64,000 nucleotides of DNA, from contig CALVEG010000006.1 in assembly GCA_944326525.1 (NCBI GenBank), positions 1-64,000 of the forward strand, given 5' to 3'. Positions 8,262 through 16,454 of the stretch are shown piece by piece. Source of the DNA: Candidatus Gastranaerophilales bacterium (GTDB lineage: Bacteria; Cyanobacteriota; Vampirovibrionia; Gastranaerophilales; Gastranaerophilaceae). The notes below the pieces were generated by a model. That model had not been told where the DNA came from and did no database searches. It saw nothing but the letters and a program-made list of their open reading frames with translations. Position numbers and translations under genes: made by a program. Numbering within the stretch: position 1 is the first letter of the stretch; each line of letters starts with the position of its first letter.

Positions 8262-8517
8262 GCCGTGCTCCACGGGGAATTGCAATCCCTCGACCGGAAG
8301 TTAACGCCGGGTGCAGAGCCTGTTGTGAGGGTTTGTCGGGCAGGGTAAAAGTAAATATTTTCGTTGAGCTTTACATTTGAGGCGGCGTAAAACTCCGAAC
8401 CGTGTCAGGATGGAAACATAGCAGCACTAAGGTGACCTTTGCGGGTGTCTTGATTGTAAGGGGAGAAAATATTTTCCGATACTTATGTTTGGCGGATTCG
8501 ATAGACAGAGGCACGGC
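8262..8517 (+). ncRNA. ffs: signal recognition particle RNA, long form
   Basis: The ends GCCGTGC (8262-8268) and GCACGGC (8511-8517) pair perfectly. The conserved apical core is visible as GTGTCAGGA TGGAAA followed by AGCAGCAC near 8400-8435 (GGAA tetraloop and Ffh-binding internal loop). At about 256 nt it is the long type with an Alu-like 5' domain, as in Bacillus, not the short 4.5S type. It assembles with Ffh to target membrane proteins. A T-rich tract right after 8517 probably completes termination. Confidence 0.93.
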
Positions 8518-8634
8518 TTTTATTTTTATATAGGATGTATTTTTATTATTAACCGAGTGGTCTTTAATTTTCTCCAACAGTGCAATTTTGTTTAATTTGC
8601 TTTAAAGATATTTTGTTTTAGAAAGGAGATAAAG

Positions 8635-9030
8635 ATGACTCAAAGGCTAGAATTATATAGGTGCAGTGTATGTGGAAATCTTGTTCAGGTCATACTTGAT
8701 GGTCAAGGTGAACTTGTTTGCTGCGGAGAACCTATGAAGCTTTTAAAGGCTCAAAAAAATGAAGAAGGTAAAACAGAAAAACATGTTCCTGTTTTTATTA
8801 AGGATGAAAACGGAAACGACATAATTGCTGTTGGTTCAACTCCTCATCCTATGGATGAAAATCACTACATAATGTTTATTGAAACAATTTCAAAGGACAA
8901 AAACAAAGTGAAACTAGAATATTTATACCCCGGTGAAGAGGCAAAAACATGTATAAAAGATCAGGAATTTGTTGATTTTGCTTATGAATATTGTAATTTA
9001 CACGGGTTATGGGAGGGTAAACGTGATTAG
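8635..9030 (+). CDS. dfx: desulfoferrodoxin (superoxide reductase)
   Basis: Two-domain superoxide reductase, 131 aa. The N-terminal desulforedoxin site is CSVCG...VCCGEPM (CxxC plus CC, centre I). The catalytic centre II ligands appear as KHVPVF, GSTPHPM, HYI and CNLHGLW. It reduces superoxide to hydrogen peroxide in the cytoplasm without releasing oxygen, as in anaerobes. A strong GAAAGGAG site precedes the ATG. The stop overlaps the ferritin start, so the two form an oxidative-stress operon. Confidence 0.95.
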   Translation: MTQRLELYRCSVCGNLVQVILDGQGELVCCGEPMKLLKAQKNEEGKTEKHVPVFIKDENGNDIIAVGSTPHPMDENHYIMFIETISKDKNKVKLEYLYPGEEAKTCIKDQEFVDFAYEYCNLHGLWEGKRD

Positions 9031-9535
9031 TGAAAAAATTCAAAACATACTTAACGAGCAGATTAACAAAGAATTTTATTCAGCTTATTTGTATCTTGCT
9101 ATGTCTGCACATTTTGACGAAATTGGTCTTAAAGGTTTTGCTGACTGGACAAAAATTCAGGCACGCGAGGAGGTAGATCATGGGATGATTCTTTTTGATT
9201 ACATAATAGAACGCCAAGGAAAAGTGTGTTTGAAGCCAATACAAGCGCCTGAAGAAAATTTTGGTAATCCTTTAGAAGTTTTTGAAAAAATATACGAACA
9301 TGAAAAGTACGTGACTGATAGCATAAATTGTGTGGCTAATATGACGGATGAAGAATGTGATTTGGCTACAAGATATTTTATAAATTGGTATATATCGGAA
9401 CAAGTTGAAGAAGAAGCAAATGTAGATGATATTATCAAAAAGCTAAAGATGTTTGGTGCAGAAAAAGCTGCTTTGTATCATCTTGATAAAGAGCTTGGTT
9501 CCAGAGAATACAAACTTCACACGTATAATTCATAA
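9023..9535 (+). CDS. ftnA: bacterial non-haem ferritin
   Basis: A 170-aa four-helix ferritin with ferroxidase ligands in EFYSAYLYL (Glu), AREEVDHG (Glu and His), and the EEC and SEQVEEE segments on later helices. It stores iron and removes Fe(II) that would react with peroxide. The start is GTG 9023 because GGGAGG (9011-9016) sits 6 nt upstream and the protein then opens MISEKIQNILNEQINKEF as in ferritins. An in-frame ATG further upstream would add residues with no homology inside the superoxide reductase gene. It overlaps that gene by 8 nt, indicating coupling. A terminator follows. Confidence 0.93.
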   Translation: MISEKIQNILNEQINKEFYSAYLYLAMSAHFDEIGLKGFADWTKIQAREEVDHGMILFDYIIERQGKVCLKPIQAPEENFGNPLEVFEKIYEHEKYVTDSINCVANMTDEECDLATRYFINWYISEQVEEEANVDDIIKKLKMFGAEKAALYHLDKELGSREYKLHTYNS

Positions 9536-9560
9536 AATTTTAAAAAGCTTTAACTATATA

Positions 9561-9592
9561 GGCAGGAAAGTTAATAATTAATTTTCCTGCTC
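9561..9592 (+). terminator. terminator after superoxide reductase-ferritin operon
   Basis: GCAGGAAA and TTTTCCTGC pair around an AT-rich loop and are followed by a T-rich stretch. Confidence 0.65.
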
Positions 9593-9661
9593 TTTGTTTA
9601 ATTATTGCGAATTTGTAACTAATTTGTCTTGAAGTCTAAAATATTTTAATATGTATATGTT

Positions 9662-11248
9662 ATGAAAAATTCCGGAATAATAGTAGTTGATGATGAAAAA
9701 ATGGTTACCTCCGCATTCAAGACGTTATTTGCGGTGGAGGGAATAAAAGGCGGTGCGTTTTTTAATTCGCCGAAAGAAGCCCTTGAGTATATGCAAAATG
9801 AAGCTCCTGATTTAATAATATCTGATTTTTTAATGCCGGAGATGAATGGGCTTGAATTTTTAAGAGAAGCAAAGAAAATGTATCCGGAAACAAGTATGAT
9901 ACTTTTAACCGGTTATGCTGATAAAGAAAACGCAATTAGAGCAATCAATGAAGTAGGGCTTTATAAGTATATTGAAAAACCTTGGGATAATGATGACTTG
10001 TTGATGAATATTCGAAATGGTATTGAAAGAAGTCACCTGTTAAGCGATTTAAGACAAAAAATATCTGAATTAGAAGAAGCTAAAAAGCAACTTGAAGTTT
10101 ATTCAAATGATTTGGAAAGACTTGTTGCAGAAAGAACTCATGATTTATCTCAGGCAAATCAGAAGTTAAGCGGGATTATCAATTATTGCGCAGATGGAAT
10201 AATAATACTAAACTCAGAAGGAAAAATTGAGCAAATAAATCCAGCTTGCGAGAATATGACTGGTGTTGACGGTTGTGCCATTATAGGTAAACTGTTTACA
10301 CAGTTTGTAAAAGGTTGTAAGCAAGATATGTTTTCAGATAATGGTGGCTTATTCGGGTTAAATTCTGACAATTCTGAAATATTGTTGAAAGATTGTTCTG
10401 TAGTTAATTCTCTTAGCGGAGCTTTGACTCCTGTTGAAATAAATTTAGCCGCTATAAGTGATGAAAATACGGATTTACCTGAAAAGTACGTTGGTGTAAT
10501 AAGAGATGTAACGACTCAAAAAGAAACAGAGCGTTTAAGAGATGATTTTATTGCGACTCTTACGCACGATTTAAGAACACCATTGCTTGCGGCAATTCAA
10601 ACTTTAAAATTCTTTCTTGACGGTTCATTGGGGGATTTGGATGAAAAGCAGAAAGTGCTTTTGTCAACAATGTTACAAAGTAACGAGGATTTGCTTGGGC
10701 TTGTAAATGCTTTGCTTGAAGTTTACAGGTTTGATAGTGGTAAACTTGAACTTTGTAAAACGGTTTTTGCTCCAAGAACTTTAGTAGAACAATGCGTTGA
10801 AGAATTGGCACCGCTTGCCAAAAGTAAGAATATTACTATAGAGTTAGATTGTGATTTTGATGACAAGCTTGAAATTCTAGCCGATAAAGGTGAATTAAAA
10901 CGTGTAATTACAAATCTATGCGGAAATGCAGTGAATTATACGAACAAAGAAGGCCATATAAAAATTATACTTAAAGCTCAATCCGGAGATTTAATATTTT
11001 CTGTAGAAGACAACGGGAATGGAATACCAAAATCTGATATTCCTCATTTATTCACAAGATTTTCACAGGGAACAAGCCGTAAACGTTCAACTGGAACGGG
11101 TTTAGGATTATATTTGTCACGTCAGATAATAGAAGCACATGGCGGCAAAATTTGGGTTGAAAGTAAAATTAATAAAGGAAGTGAATTTACTTTCCTTTTG
11201 ACTGATGTTGTAAAATCAAATGAAGAAAGACAGGTTGTAAATGGTTAG
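9662..11248 (+). CDS. hybrid sensor histidine kinase (receiver-PAS-HisKA-HATPase)
   Basis: 528 aa in the order: receiver domain (1-120; phosphoacceptor Asp55 in LIISDFLMPEMNG, IEKPW Lys), coiled coil (130-170), PAS domain (about 172-290), HisKA with His302 in ATLTHDLRTPL, and HATPase_c with N box NLCGNAVNYT, G1 DNGNGIP and G2 GTGLGLYL. No membrane segment, so it is a cytoplasmic kinase whose own receiver may gate it. It overlaps the response regulator gene by 8 nt, making them a likely phosphorelay pair. There is no Shine-Dalgarno sequence; TTGTCT-17-TAATAT ends 9 nt before the ATG, so the leader is very short. Confidence 0.92.
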   Translation: MKNSGIIVVDDEKMVTSAFKTLFAVEGIKGGAFFNSPKEALEYMQNEAPDLIISDFLMPEMNGLEFLREAKKMYPETSMILLTGYADKENAIRAINEVGLYKYIEKPWDNDDLLMNIRNGIERSHLLSDLRQKISELEEAKKQLEVYSNDLERLVAERTHDLSQANQKLSGIINYCADGIIILNSEGKIEQINPACENMTGVDGCAIIGKLFTQFVKGCKQDMFSDNGGLFGLNSDNSEILLKDCSVVNSLSGALTPVEINLAAISDENTDLPEKYVGVIRDVTTQKETERLRDDFIATLTHDLRTPLLAAIQTLKFFLDGSLGDLDEKQKVLLSTMLQSNEDLLGLVNALLEVYRFDSGKLELCKTVFAPRTLVEQCVEELAPLAKSKNITIELDCDFDDKLEILADKGELKRVITNLCGNAVNYTNKEGHIKIILKAQSGDLIFSVEDNGNGIPKSDIPHLFTRFSQGTSRKRSTGTGLGLYLSRQIIEAHGGKIWVESKINKGSEFTFLLTDVVKSNEERQVVNG

Positions 11249-11906
11249 GGTTTTGATAGTTGAAGATCACGATATGGCGCGGATGGGGCTTTCTGTAATC
11301 TTGAGCAAAAATCCGAACATAGAAATCGCTGATATGGCATCAGACGGTCAAGAAGGAGTGGATAAGGCATTATCATTAGAGCCTAATGTGGTAATAATGG
11401 ACATAGGACTTCCAACAATTGATGGGATTGAAGCTACAAAAAAAATTAAACTTGCCAATTCAAGGATAAAAGTTTTAATGTATACTTCTCGAGAAGATGA
11501 AGATGATATTTTTGATTCATTTCAAGCAGGAGCTGACGGTTATATAACAAAGGGTGCAACCTCAGAGCAGACTGTATCTGCAGTGTTAGCAGTAAGTGAA
11601 GGTGCAGGCTGGCTTGATCCTGCAATTGCAAAAGTTGTTTTAACAAATGTAAGACGTAATACTCAACCTCAGCAAAGACGTGGGGAAATAAATTACAAGC
11701 TCGGTAAAAACTTGTATGGACTAACAGAAAGAGAAATGGAAGTTTTGGCCTTGATAGTCGACGGGCTTACAAATCCGCAAATTGCTGAAAAATTAGTAAT
11801 TACAATTTCAACAACAAAAACTCATGTTCATAGCATTCTTCAGAAACTTTATGTAGGTTCACGTGCTAAGGCAATAGCTACTGCTATGAAGGAAGGGCTC
11901 GTTTAA
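11241..11906 (+). CDS. NarL/FixJ-type response regulator
   Basis: Receiver domain with acidic pocket VEDHD, phosphoacceptor Asp54 (VVIMDIGLP), Thr/Ser (MYTSRE) and Lys (GYITKGA). It is followed by a LuxR/GerE helix-turn-helix (LTEREMEVLALIVDGL, NPQIAEKL, TKTHVHSILQKL). It is a DNA-binding transcription factor of 221 aa. Position and overlap make the preceding hybrid kinase its probable partner. The next gene starts directly after its stop, so it may control or share function with that gene. Targets cannot be predicted. Confidence 0.93.
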   Translation: MVRVLIVEDHDMARMGLSVILSKNPNIEIADMASDGQEGVDKALSLEPNVVIMDIGLPTIDGIEATKKIKLANSRIKVLMYTSREDEDDIFDSFQAGADGYITKGATSEQTVSAVLAVSEGAGWLDPAIAKVVLTNVRRNTQPQQRRGEINYKLGKNLYGLTEREMEVLALIVDGLTNPQIAEKLVITISTTKTHVHSILQKLYVGSRAKAIATAMKEGLV

Positions 11907-13349
11907 ATGTTGAAAAGACTTTTGCCGGCTGCATTGTTATTAATGGTTCCATTGGCAGCAAATGCTTGGTCGTTTGATGAATTCAAAGAGAATATTAGCG
12001 AGATGGAGCTTTCTGCGCCTTGGAAGAAAGAGGATAATTCTGCTGCACAAAGAGCAAAATATCTTAATAATGTCAAAAAAGAAGATTTAAAGGAAGAATA
12101 CGGGCGTAAAAAATTTGAATTACACCCAAATCCTTATATGACGGTAGAAGAATATGAGATGTTATCTGCTCCAAAGGATAAAAAACTTGAGGAAATTCCT
12201 ATCCCAAAGCCAGAAAAAGCTTCAGATATGAAATATGTTCCTGAGTATGATTATGAAATTGTTCGCTACAACAATCCGCCCGGAAGTCCTGAAATTTCGT
12301 TGGACACGGATTTTAAACAGCGTAAACAGCAGAATATTCAAGGTATAGTATCTCCGGATTATACAATTCTGGTTTATCCATCGGTTTATTACTATCACAA
12401 AGAGAATGTTGTTACTTGTGATCTTTTCGTAATTCCGCTGGAGCAGAAAGGAAATGCGCTTACCAGAATAAAAAAAGCAAATGTAATGCATCGTGATCAA
12501 GAGCCAATCCTTTCTACAGAAAAATCGACTTCTGAATATGGTATATTTAGAACTTTGACTCCTATTGATTTCAATATTGATGGTACAAAGCTTCTGGTGA
12601 AAGAAAAAATCGGAAGCAATTCTGATGGTATCTGGCAGACAAATGCAATAGTATATGATTTTTCGACAAATACTTCTTATAAGCTTAATGAAATAAGGGA
12701 TGCGATTACTTATTATTGGCAAGAATACAAAAATCTTAATTTAAGCGATTTTAGATGGGACATTTATCCTCTTGGTTTTGAGGTTAATAATCCAGATAGA
12801 ATAGCAGTTGCAGCGTTTGCATATACAGGTGGAACTCCTGTTTTTTTAGGTAATTGGAGTGTTGATACAAAGGGAGAACGGACGCTTTTGCTTTCGTTGA
12901 ATCCAAAAAACAAAGTTCAAATAAGCATGAACGGAGTTAAAATGATTCGTTCAGGTGTTGTCCCCCCTGTGATATTAGAACAGGAGGAAAAGCATAAAAA
13001 ATATCTTGACAAGCTTGATGCAAAAGAAAAGAAAAAAGAAGAAAAGGAAAAACTTGAAGCTCTAGAAAAAGAATACAAACAAAAGTTAAAAGAGTTGGAT
13101 AAAGATTTAAAATTTGAACTTAAGAAAGATGACATAAGGGGGAAAGTACAAGGTTCTACTTCTCTTAATGACTCTGTGGAAAAAGTAGAAGAAGTCTTGG
13201 AAAATGCTGAACAAAAGCAATTAGAGAAAGAACAAAAAGCAAAAGAGCGTCAAGAGGCCAGAGAGCAAAAACGTCTAGAGCAAGAACAAAGAAAAAATAA
13301 CTCATCTGGTTCTGCTTCCACCGGTGCCGTAGCTCCAGAAAAAGAATAA
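11907..13349 (+). CDS. exported protein of unknown function with C-terminal coiled coil
   Basis: 480 aa beginning with a clear signal peptide (MLKRLLPAALLLMVPLAANA). The middle (about 90-360) is predicted globular and beta-rich, with Tyr/Pro-rich stretches such as VPEYDYEIVRYNNPPGSPE; I recognise no family. Residues about 365-465 are a Lys/Glu-rich coiled coil ending in a short Ser/Gly tail. The ATG begins immediately after the response regulator stop, so it is the third gene of the two-component operon. It could be a periplasmic effector or target of that system; this is inference from position only. Confidence 0.75.
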   Translation: MLKRLLPAALLLMVPLAANAWSFDEFKENISEMELSAPWKKEDNSAAQRAKYLNNVKKEDLKEEYGRKKFELHPNPYMTVEEYEMLSAPKDKKLEEIPIPKPEKASDMKYVPEYDYEIVRYNNPPGSPEISLDTDFKQRKQQNIQGIVSPDYTILVYPSVYYYHKENVVTCDLFVIPLEQKGNALTRIKKANVMHRDQEPILSTEKSTSEYGIFRTLTPIDFNIDGTKLLVKEKIGSNSDGIWQTNAIVYDFSTNTSYKLNEIRDAITYYWQEYKNLNLSDFRWDIYPLGFEVNNPDRIAVAAFAYTGGTPVFLGNWSVDTKGERTLLLSLNPKNKVQISMNGVKMIRSGVVPPVILEQEEKHKKYLDKLDAKEKKKEEKEKLEALEKEYKQKLKELDKDLKFELKKDDIRGKVQGSTSLNDSVEKVEEVLENAEQKQLEKEQKAKERQEAREQKRLEQEQRKNNSSGSASTGAVAPEKE

Positions 13350-13351
13350 TA

Positions 13352-13597
13352 TTAGCTGATCAATTTTAGTTTATCTGCTCTTTTAAGCTTTTTAATTCTA
13401 TATTCTTCTTTCATAGCTTCGGATTTTGTGTTGAATTCTTTGGAATAGACAATTCTAACAGGCTTGTGAACTCGGGTATATTTAGCACCTTCACCATTTT
13501 TGTGTGCATTAAAGCGTTTTTCTATATCGTCTGTAAAGCCGCAATAAAGTGTATTATCTTCAGTTAAAAGTAAATATACATAATACTTCTTATCCAT
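13352..13597 (-). CDS. GIY-YIG nuclease domain protein (UPF0213/YhbQ-like)
   Basis: The 81-aa protein is one GIY-YIG domain: YYVYLLLTEDNTLYCGFTDDIEKR, with a later conserved basic helix (KEEYRIKKLKR). Small stand-alone members have weak nuclease activity and uncertain roles in DNA repair. The usual G-I-Y reads Y-V-Y and Y-I-G reads Y-C-G, common variants. It converges tail-to-tail with the exported-protein gene at 13349. No Shine-Dalgarno sequence is obvious before the ATG, and the preceding minus-strand gene has its own terminator just upstream. Confidence 0.85.
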   Translation of the reverse strand: MDKKYYVYLLLTEDNTLYCGFTDDIEKRFNAHKNGEGAKYTRVHKPVRIVYSKEFNTKSEAMKEEYRIKKLKRADKLKLIS

Positions 13598-13614
13598 AAA
13601 AACAACTTACAATA

Positions 13615-13642
13615 AAAAAGACGACTTTAAATCGTCGTCTTG
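13615..13642 (-). terminator. terminator of the Gly/Cys-tail gene
   Basis: On the minus strand AAGACGAC and GTCGTCTT pair around GATTTAAA and are followed by TTTTTTATT. Confidence 0.8.
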
Positions 13643-13697
13643 AATTATTTTTCTACATTTTCTCACAATTATAAAACCATAAACTTTTCTTTTAATC

Positions 13698-14063
13698 CTA
13701 TACAAATGAGGTAAAGCCGCCTCCGCCACCGCAAGAACCAGAGCTTGCCGCGCATCCACCGCCAGCGCTTGCGCCAACGAATCCGCCTGCACAGTCTGTA
13801 CCAATTACCGCAACTGCATTTGCAAAGTTGCTTAAAAATCCAGTGTTAGCTGTGCCTGCTTCGCTTGTTGAATAATTTGAAAAATCTACATTTATTACGT
13901 GTGGTGTGCTGAATACAACAGCATCATATGAATTCATTGCTAAATAACTTTTTTCTGATTTAAGAGCTAAAGATCCTGCTGTTTCTGCAGTTTCAGATTT
14001 TTTAGATGAAATTGTTTGTGTTGAAGTTTGTTGTGAAGTGCGTGCGAAAATGTTGTTTGTCAT
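13698..14063 (-). CDS. small unknown protein with Gly/Ser/Cys-rich tail
   Basis: 121 aa starting MTNNIFARTSQQTSTQTISS. ATG 14063 is chosen because AAAGGAG lies at the right distance; an in-frame upstream start has no ribosome site. Residues 1-40 are Ser/Thr-rich, the centre is neutral, and the last 30 residues are almost only Gly, Ala, Ser and Cys (AGGGCAASSGSCGGGGG) ending FTSFV. No signal peptide and no known family. The tail resembles microcin B17-type precursors in composition, but no YcaO, dehydrogenase or exporter gene is nearby. The promoter region carries the shared regulon box. Confidence 0.65.
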   Translation of the reverse strand: MTNNIFARTSQQTSTQTISSKKSETAETAGSLALKSEKSYLAMNSYDAVVFSTPHVINVDFSNYSTSEAGTANTGFLSNFANAVAVIGTDCAGGFVGASAGGGCAASSGSCGGGGGFTSFV

Positions 14064-14090
14064 CTTATACTCCTTTAAGCCTCGTGTACT

Positions 14091-14121
14091 TATATAAAAA
14101 AAAATAAAATTGTTGAATTTC
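14091..14121 (-). promoter_or_regulatory. regulon box: GAAATT-N19-TATATA
   Basis: On the minus strand GAAATT (14121-14116) and TATATA (14096-14091) are 19 nt apart. TATATA is followed by AGTACACGAGG, nearly the same as downstream of the boxes at 4288 and 63929. The ATG is 27 nt further on. Confidence 0.45.
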
Positions 14122-14264
14122 AGCATGTGCTTTTTTCTTAACATTTGTTTACAAAAAATATAAATCCATAGATTGATTAAATACGCTCTATTGGTTGATG
14201 TCATTTGCTTTATAAGAATATAAGCTTATAGTGTAAAACCAGACTAAGGAGATATTGAGAGAGT

Positions 14265-14930
14265 ATGAAAAAAATATTATTAAGCCTTATAATGATTATT
14301 TCAATGTTATCTTCGGCTGCTTTTGCTTTGGACAACAGCCTAAATTCAATAATTGTAGAGGGCGTTTCTGATAATAATTACAATGTAATTTTGCGAACAG
14401 ATAAAGTTACGAATGTAAAAAGGACTGTAAAAGATAATGGCGTGTTAGTTTTAGAGCTTAAAAATATTGCAACATCGCTTAATTTGGATACTAAATATGT
14501 AAATGCAAATAATATAGACAATGTTGTTGTTGAAAACACGGCAAATAATGGTGTAAATATATATATAGAAGCACCTAATGCAGGAAAAGCAGATATTATA
14601 TTTGATACACCGGCAGCTCCTCCTGTAGTTGTTGGGGATGGAATTTCAAGAAATCAAATTGCTTGGATAGCAGCTGCATTTGTTGTAGTGTTTGCGATGG
14701 CCGGAAGCTTCAAAAAATCTGCTGAAAAAGATGCTCGATTAACCTATGAGAATGACCTTGCAGAGCGTGAAATTAAGTTTTACAAAGAATACAAGTCAGA
14801 TATTCTAACTTCAGCAAGAATTGATAACAAGATTAAAGAGAATTTGGCTAAAGCCAGAATTGCAAGTGTTGTAAAGAACTCTCAAAAGGCAGCTACAATA
14901 AGAAGCTTGCAAAAGATGTCTATGAGATAG
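14265..14930 (+). CDS. exported or membrane protein, possible AMIN-like domain
   Basis: 221 aa: signal peptide (residues 1-21), a beta-rich region (about 25-118; IIVEGVSDNNYNVILRTDKV, LVLELKNIA, VVENTANNGVNIYIEA) with the strand pattern of AMIN domains, a Pro/Val linker, one membrane segment (IAWIAAAFVVVFAMAG, about 130-146), and a basic, helical cytoplasmic tail. AMIN domains localise proteins to the cell envelope; here the match is by pattern only. An AAGGAG lies upstream, slightly far from the ATG. It is divergent from the Gly/Cys-tail gene. Confidence 0.6.
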   Translation: MKKILLSLIMIISMLSSAAFALDNSLNSIIVEGVSDNNYNVILRTDKVTNVKRTVKDNGVLVLELKNIATSLNLDTKYVNANNIDNVVVENTANNGVNIYIEAPNAGKADIIFDTPAAPPVVVGDGISRNQIAWIAAAFVVVFAMAGSFKKSAEKDARLTYENDLAEREIKFYKEYKSDILTSARIDNKIKENLAKARIASVVKNSQKAATIRSLQKMSMR

Positions 14931-14968
14931 CTTTTTATCAAAAATTTGTAAACTAAGACAAAAGTAAT

Positions 14969-16099
14969 TTAACTTAAGCTGCTAAAATAGTTAGATATAA
15001 TTTCTTCAATTTTATTTGCAGCTTTACCATCCCCGTAAGGGTTAACAGCTTTTAATCTTGTTGATTCGAATGAATTTGAAAGTACTTTTTCGCTATATTC
15101 AAGAATTTTGTCATAGTCTGCCCCTACTAGAACCGAAACTCCAGCATCAATACCTTCTTGGCGCTCTGTTTCATAGCGCATAACAAGTGTTGGACATCCA
15201 AATGAGGGAGCTTCTTCCTGAATTCCGCCTGAATCTGTTAGAATAAGCTTAGCATTTTTCATTAAATACACAAGATTAGGGTAATCAAGCGGTGTTAAAA
15301 GTTTGATATTACTGTAATTTCTAAGTCTATCATGAATTTTGTCTTTTACATTAGGATTTGGGTGGACAGGAATTACAAATGTATGGTCAGAATATTTTTT
15401 AGCAAGAAATTCTATTGCTGAAATGATCCTGTCAATCCTTTCACCGTGATTTTCACGACGGTGAGCTGTAATAAGTACAAGTTTGTCATTAATTTCAATA
15501 TTATTTGATTTGTAAAATTCGGCACTTTCTGCAAGTGTTTTGTCAGACAAGCAAAAAAGCGCATCAATAACAGTATTTCCTGTGACAAAAATCGTATCTT
15601 CAGAAATATTTTCTTTTAAGAGAGCTTCTTTATTTTTTAATGTAGGTGCAAAGTTAAGAGCTGTAACTCTTGAAGTCATTTGGCGCATAACTTCTTCAGG
15701 GAACGGTTCGTATATGTCGTATGATCTTAAGCCTGCTTCTACATGGAAAACCGGAATTTTGTTGTAAAAGCTGGCTAACGCTCCGCATAAAACTGTCATT
15801 GTGTCCCCTTGCACGATAGTTGCATCTATTTTATTTGAAGCAAAAACACCATTTAAAGCTGTTAAAATTCTTGTTTGAATCTCTAAAAGTGATTGGTTTG
15901 GCTTCATGCAATCAAGATTGATGTCTGCTTTCAAATTAAAGTAAGAAAGCGTTTGATTTGAAAGCTCTTTTTGCTGTTCTGTATTGCAAACTATAACATT
16001 AAATTTGTCGGGATATTTTTTTAGCTCAATAATAACCGGTGCAAGTTTAATAACTTCCGGTCGTGTCCCAAATACAACAAGTATATTTTTTCTCTCCAT
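14969..16099 (-). CDS. wecB: UDP-N-acetylglucosamine 2-epimerase
   Basis: 376 aa, full length for non-hydrolysing UDP-GlcNAc 2-epimerases. Motifs include FGTRPEVIKLAPV at the start, VQGDTMTVLCGALA, HVEAGLRSYD, EEVMRQMTS, ITAHRRENHGER, and LTDSGGIQEEAPSFGCPTLVMR. It converts UDP-GlcNAc to UDP-ManNAc for surface polysaccharides. Not in an operon here. A TATAAA about 9 nt before the ATG and no ribosome site suggest a very short leader. The CsaB gene near 44 kb may act on the same class of cell-wall polymer (inference). Confidence 0.95.
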   Translation of the reverse strand: MERKNILVVFGTRPEVIKLAPVIIELKKYPDKFNVIVCNTEQQKELSNQTLSYFNLKADINLDCMKPNQSLLEIQTRILTALNGVFASNKIDATIVQGDTMTVLCGALASFYNKIPVFHVEAGLRSYDIYEPFPEEVMRQMTSRVTALNFAPTLKNKEALLKENISEDTIFVTGNTVIDALFCLSDKTLAESAEFYKSNNIEINDKLVLITAHRRENHGERIDRIISAIEFLAKKYSDHTFVIPVHPNPNVKDKIHDRLRNYSNIKLLTPLDYPNLVYLMKNAKLILTDSGGIQEEAPSFGCPTLVMRYETERQEGIDAGVSVLVGADYDKILEYSEKVLSNSFESTRLKAVNPYGDGKAANKIEEIISNYFSSLS

Positions 16100-16216
16100 A
16101 TTTTAAATTTTATAACAAAATTATATATATGCAATTAGATAATCTAATAAGAGAATAAAAAAAACAATTCATTTTATAAAATGTAAATACGATGAATCTT
16201 ATACAAAGGAGTGAAA

Positions 16217-16453
16217 ATGCCTGATTTATACGTTCTTGAATCCTGTCCATACTGTAGAAAAGTTATAGCTTTTTTAAATGAAAATGCTATTAAATATAAT
16301 GAATTTGATATTTCAGAACCCGAAAATTACGACAATTTGCTAAAACTTGGTGGCAAATCACAGGTTCCTTTTCTTGACGATGAGGAAAATCATATCAAAA
16401 TGTATGAATCTGACGAGATAATAGATTATTTCAGAAATAGCATGAAGGAGTAA
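16217..16453 (+). CDS. glutaredoxin-like protein
   Basis: 78 aa with a thioredoxin fold and the classic active site ESCPYCRK (Cys10, Cys13), a cis-Pro in SQVPFL, and a YESDEIIDYF C-terminal helix. It probably reduces disulfides or glutathione-type mixed disulfides. ATG 16217 fits the AAAGGAG at 16205-16211; the in-frame GTG at 16211 overlaps that ribosome site and is rejected. The next gene starts one base after its stop, so both are made together. Confidence 0.9.
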   Translation: MPDLYVLESCPYCRKVIAFLNENAIKYNEFDISEPENYDNLLKLGGKSQVPFLDDEENHIKMYESDEIIDYFRNSMKE

Positions 16454-16454
16454 T

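Noticed and set aside
8371-8577. Minus-strand ORF of 68 codons
   Set aside because: It is antisense to the SRP RNA core, has no ribosome site, and the RNA explains the conservation.
8582-8612. GCAATT upstream of the superoxide reductase gene as another regulon box
   Set aside because: No TATATA at the expected distance (GATATT instead), and the gene is a conserved stress gene unlike the other members.
8969-9022. Upstream in-frame ATG as ferritin start
   Set aside because: It would add 18 non-homologous residues inside the superoxide reductase gene; GTG 9023 has a GGGAGG site and gives the family N-terminus.
13607-13804. Minus-strand 65-codon ORF overlapping the Gly/Cys-tail gene
   Set aside because: It runs through the terminator hairpin in another frame and has no ribosome site.
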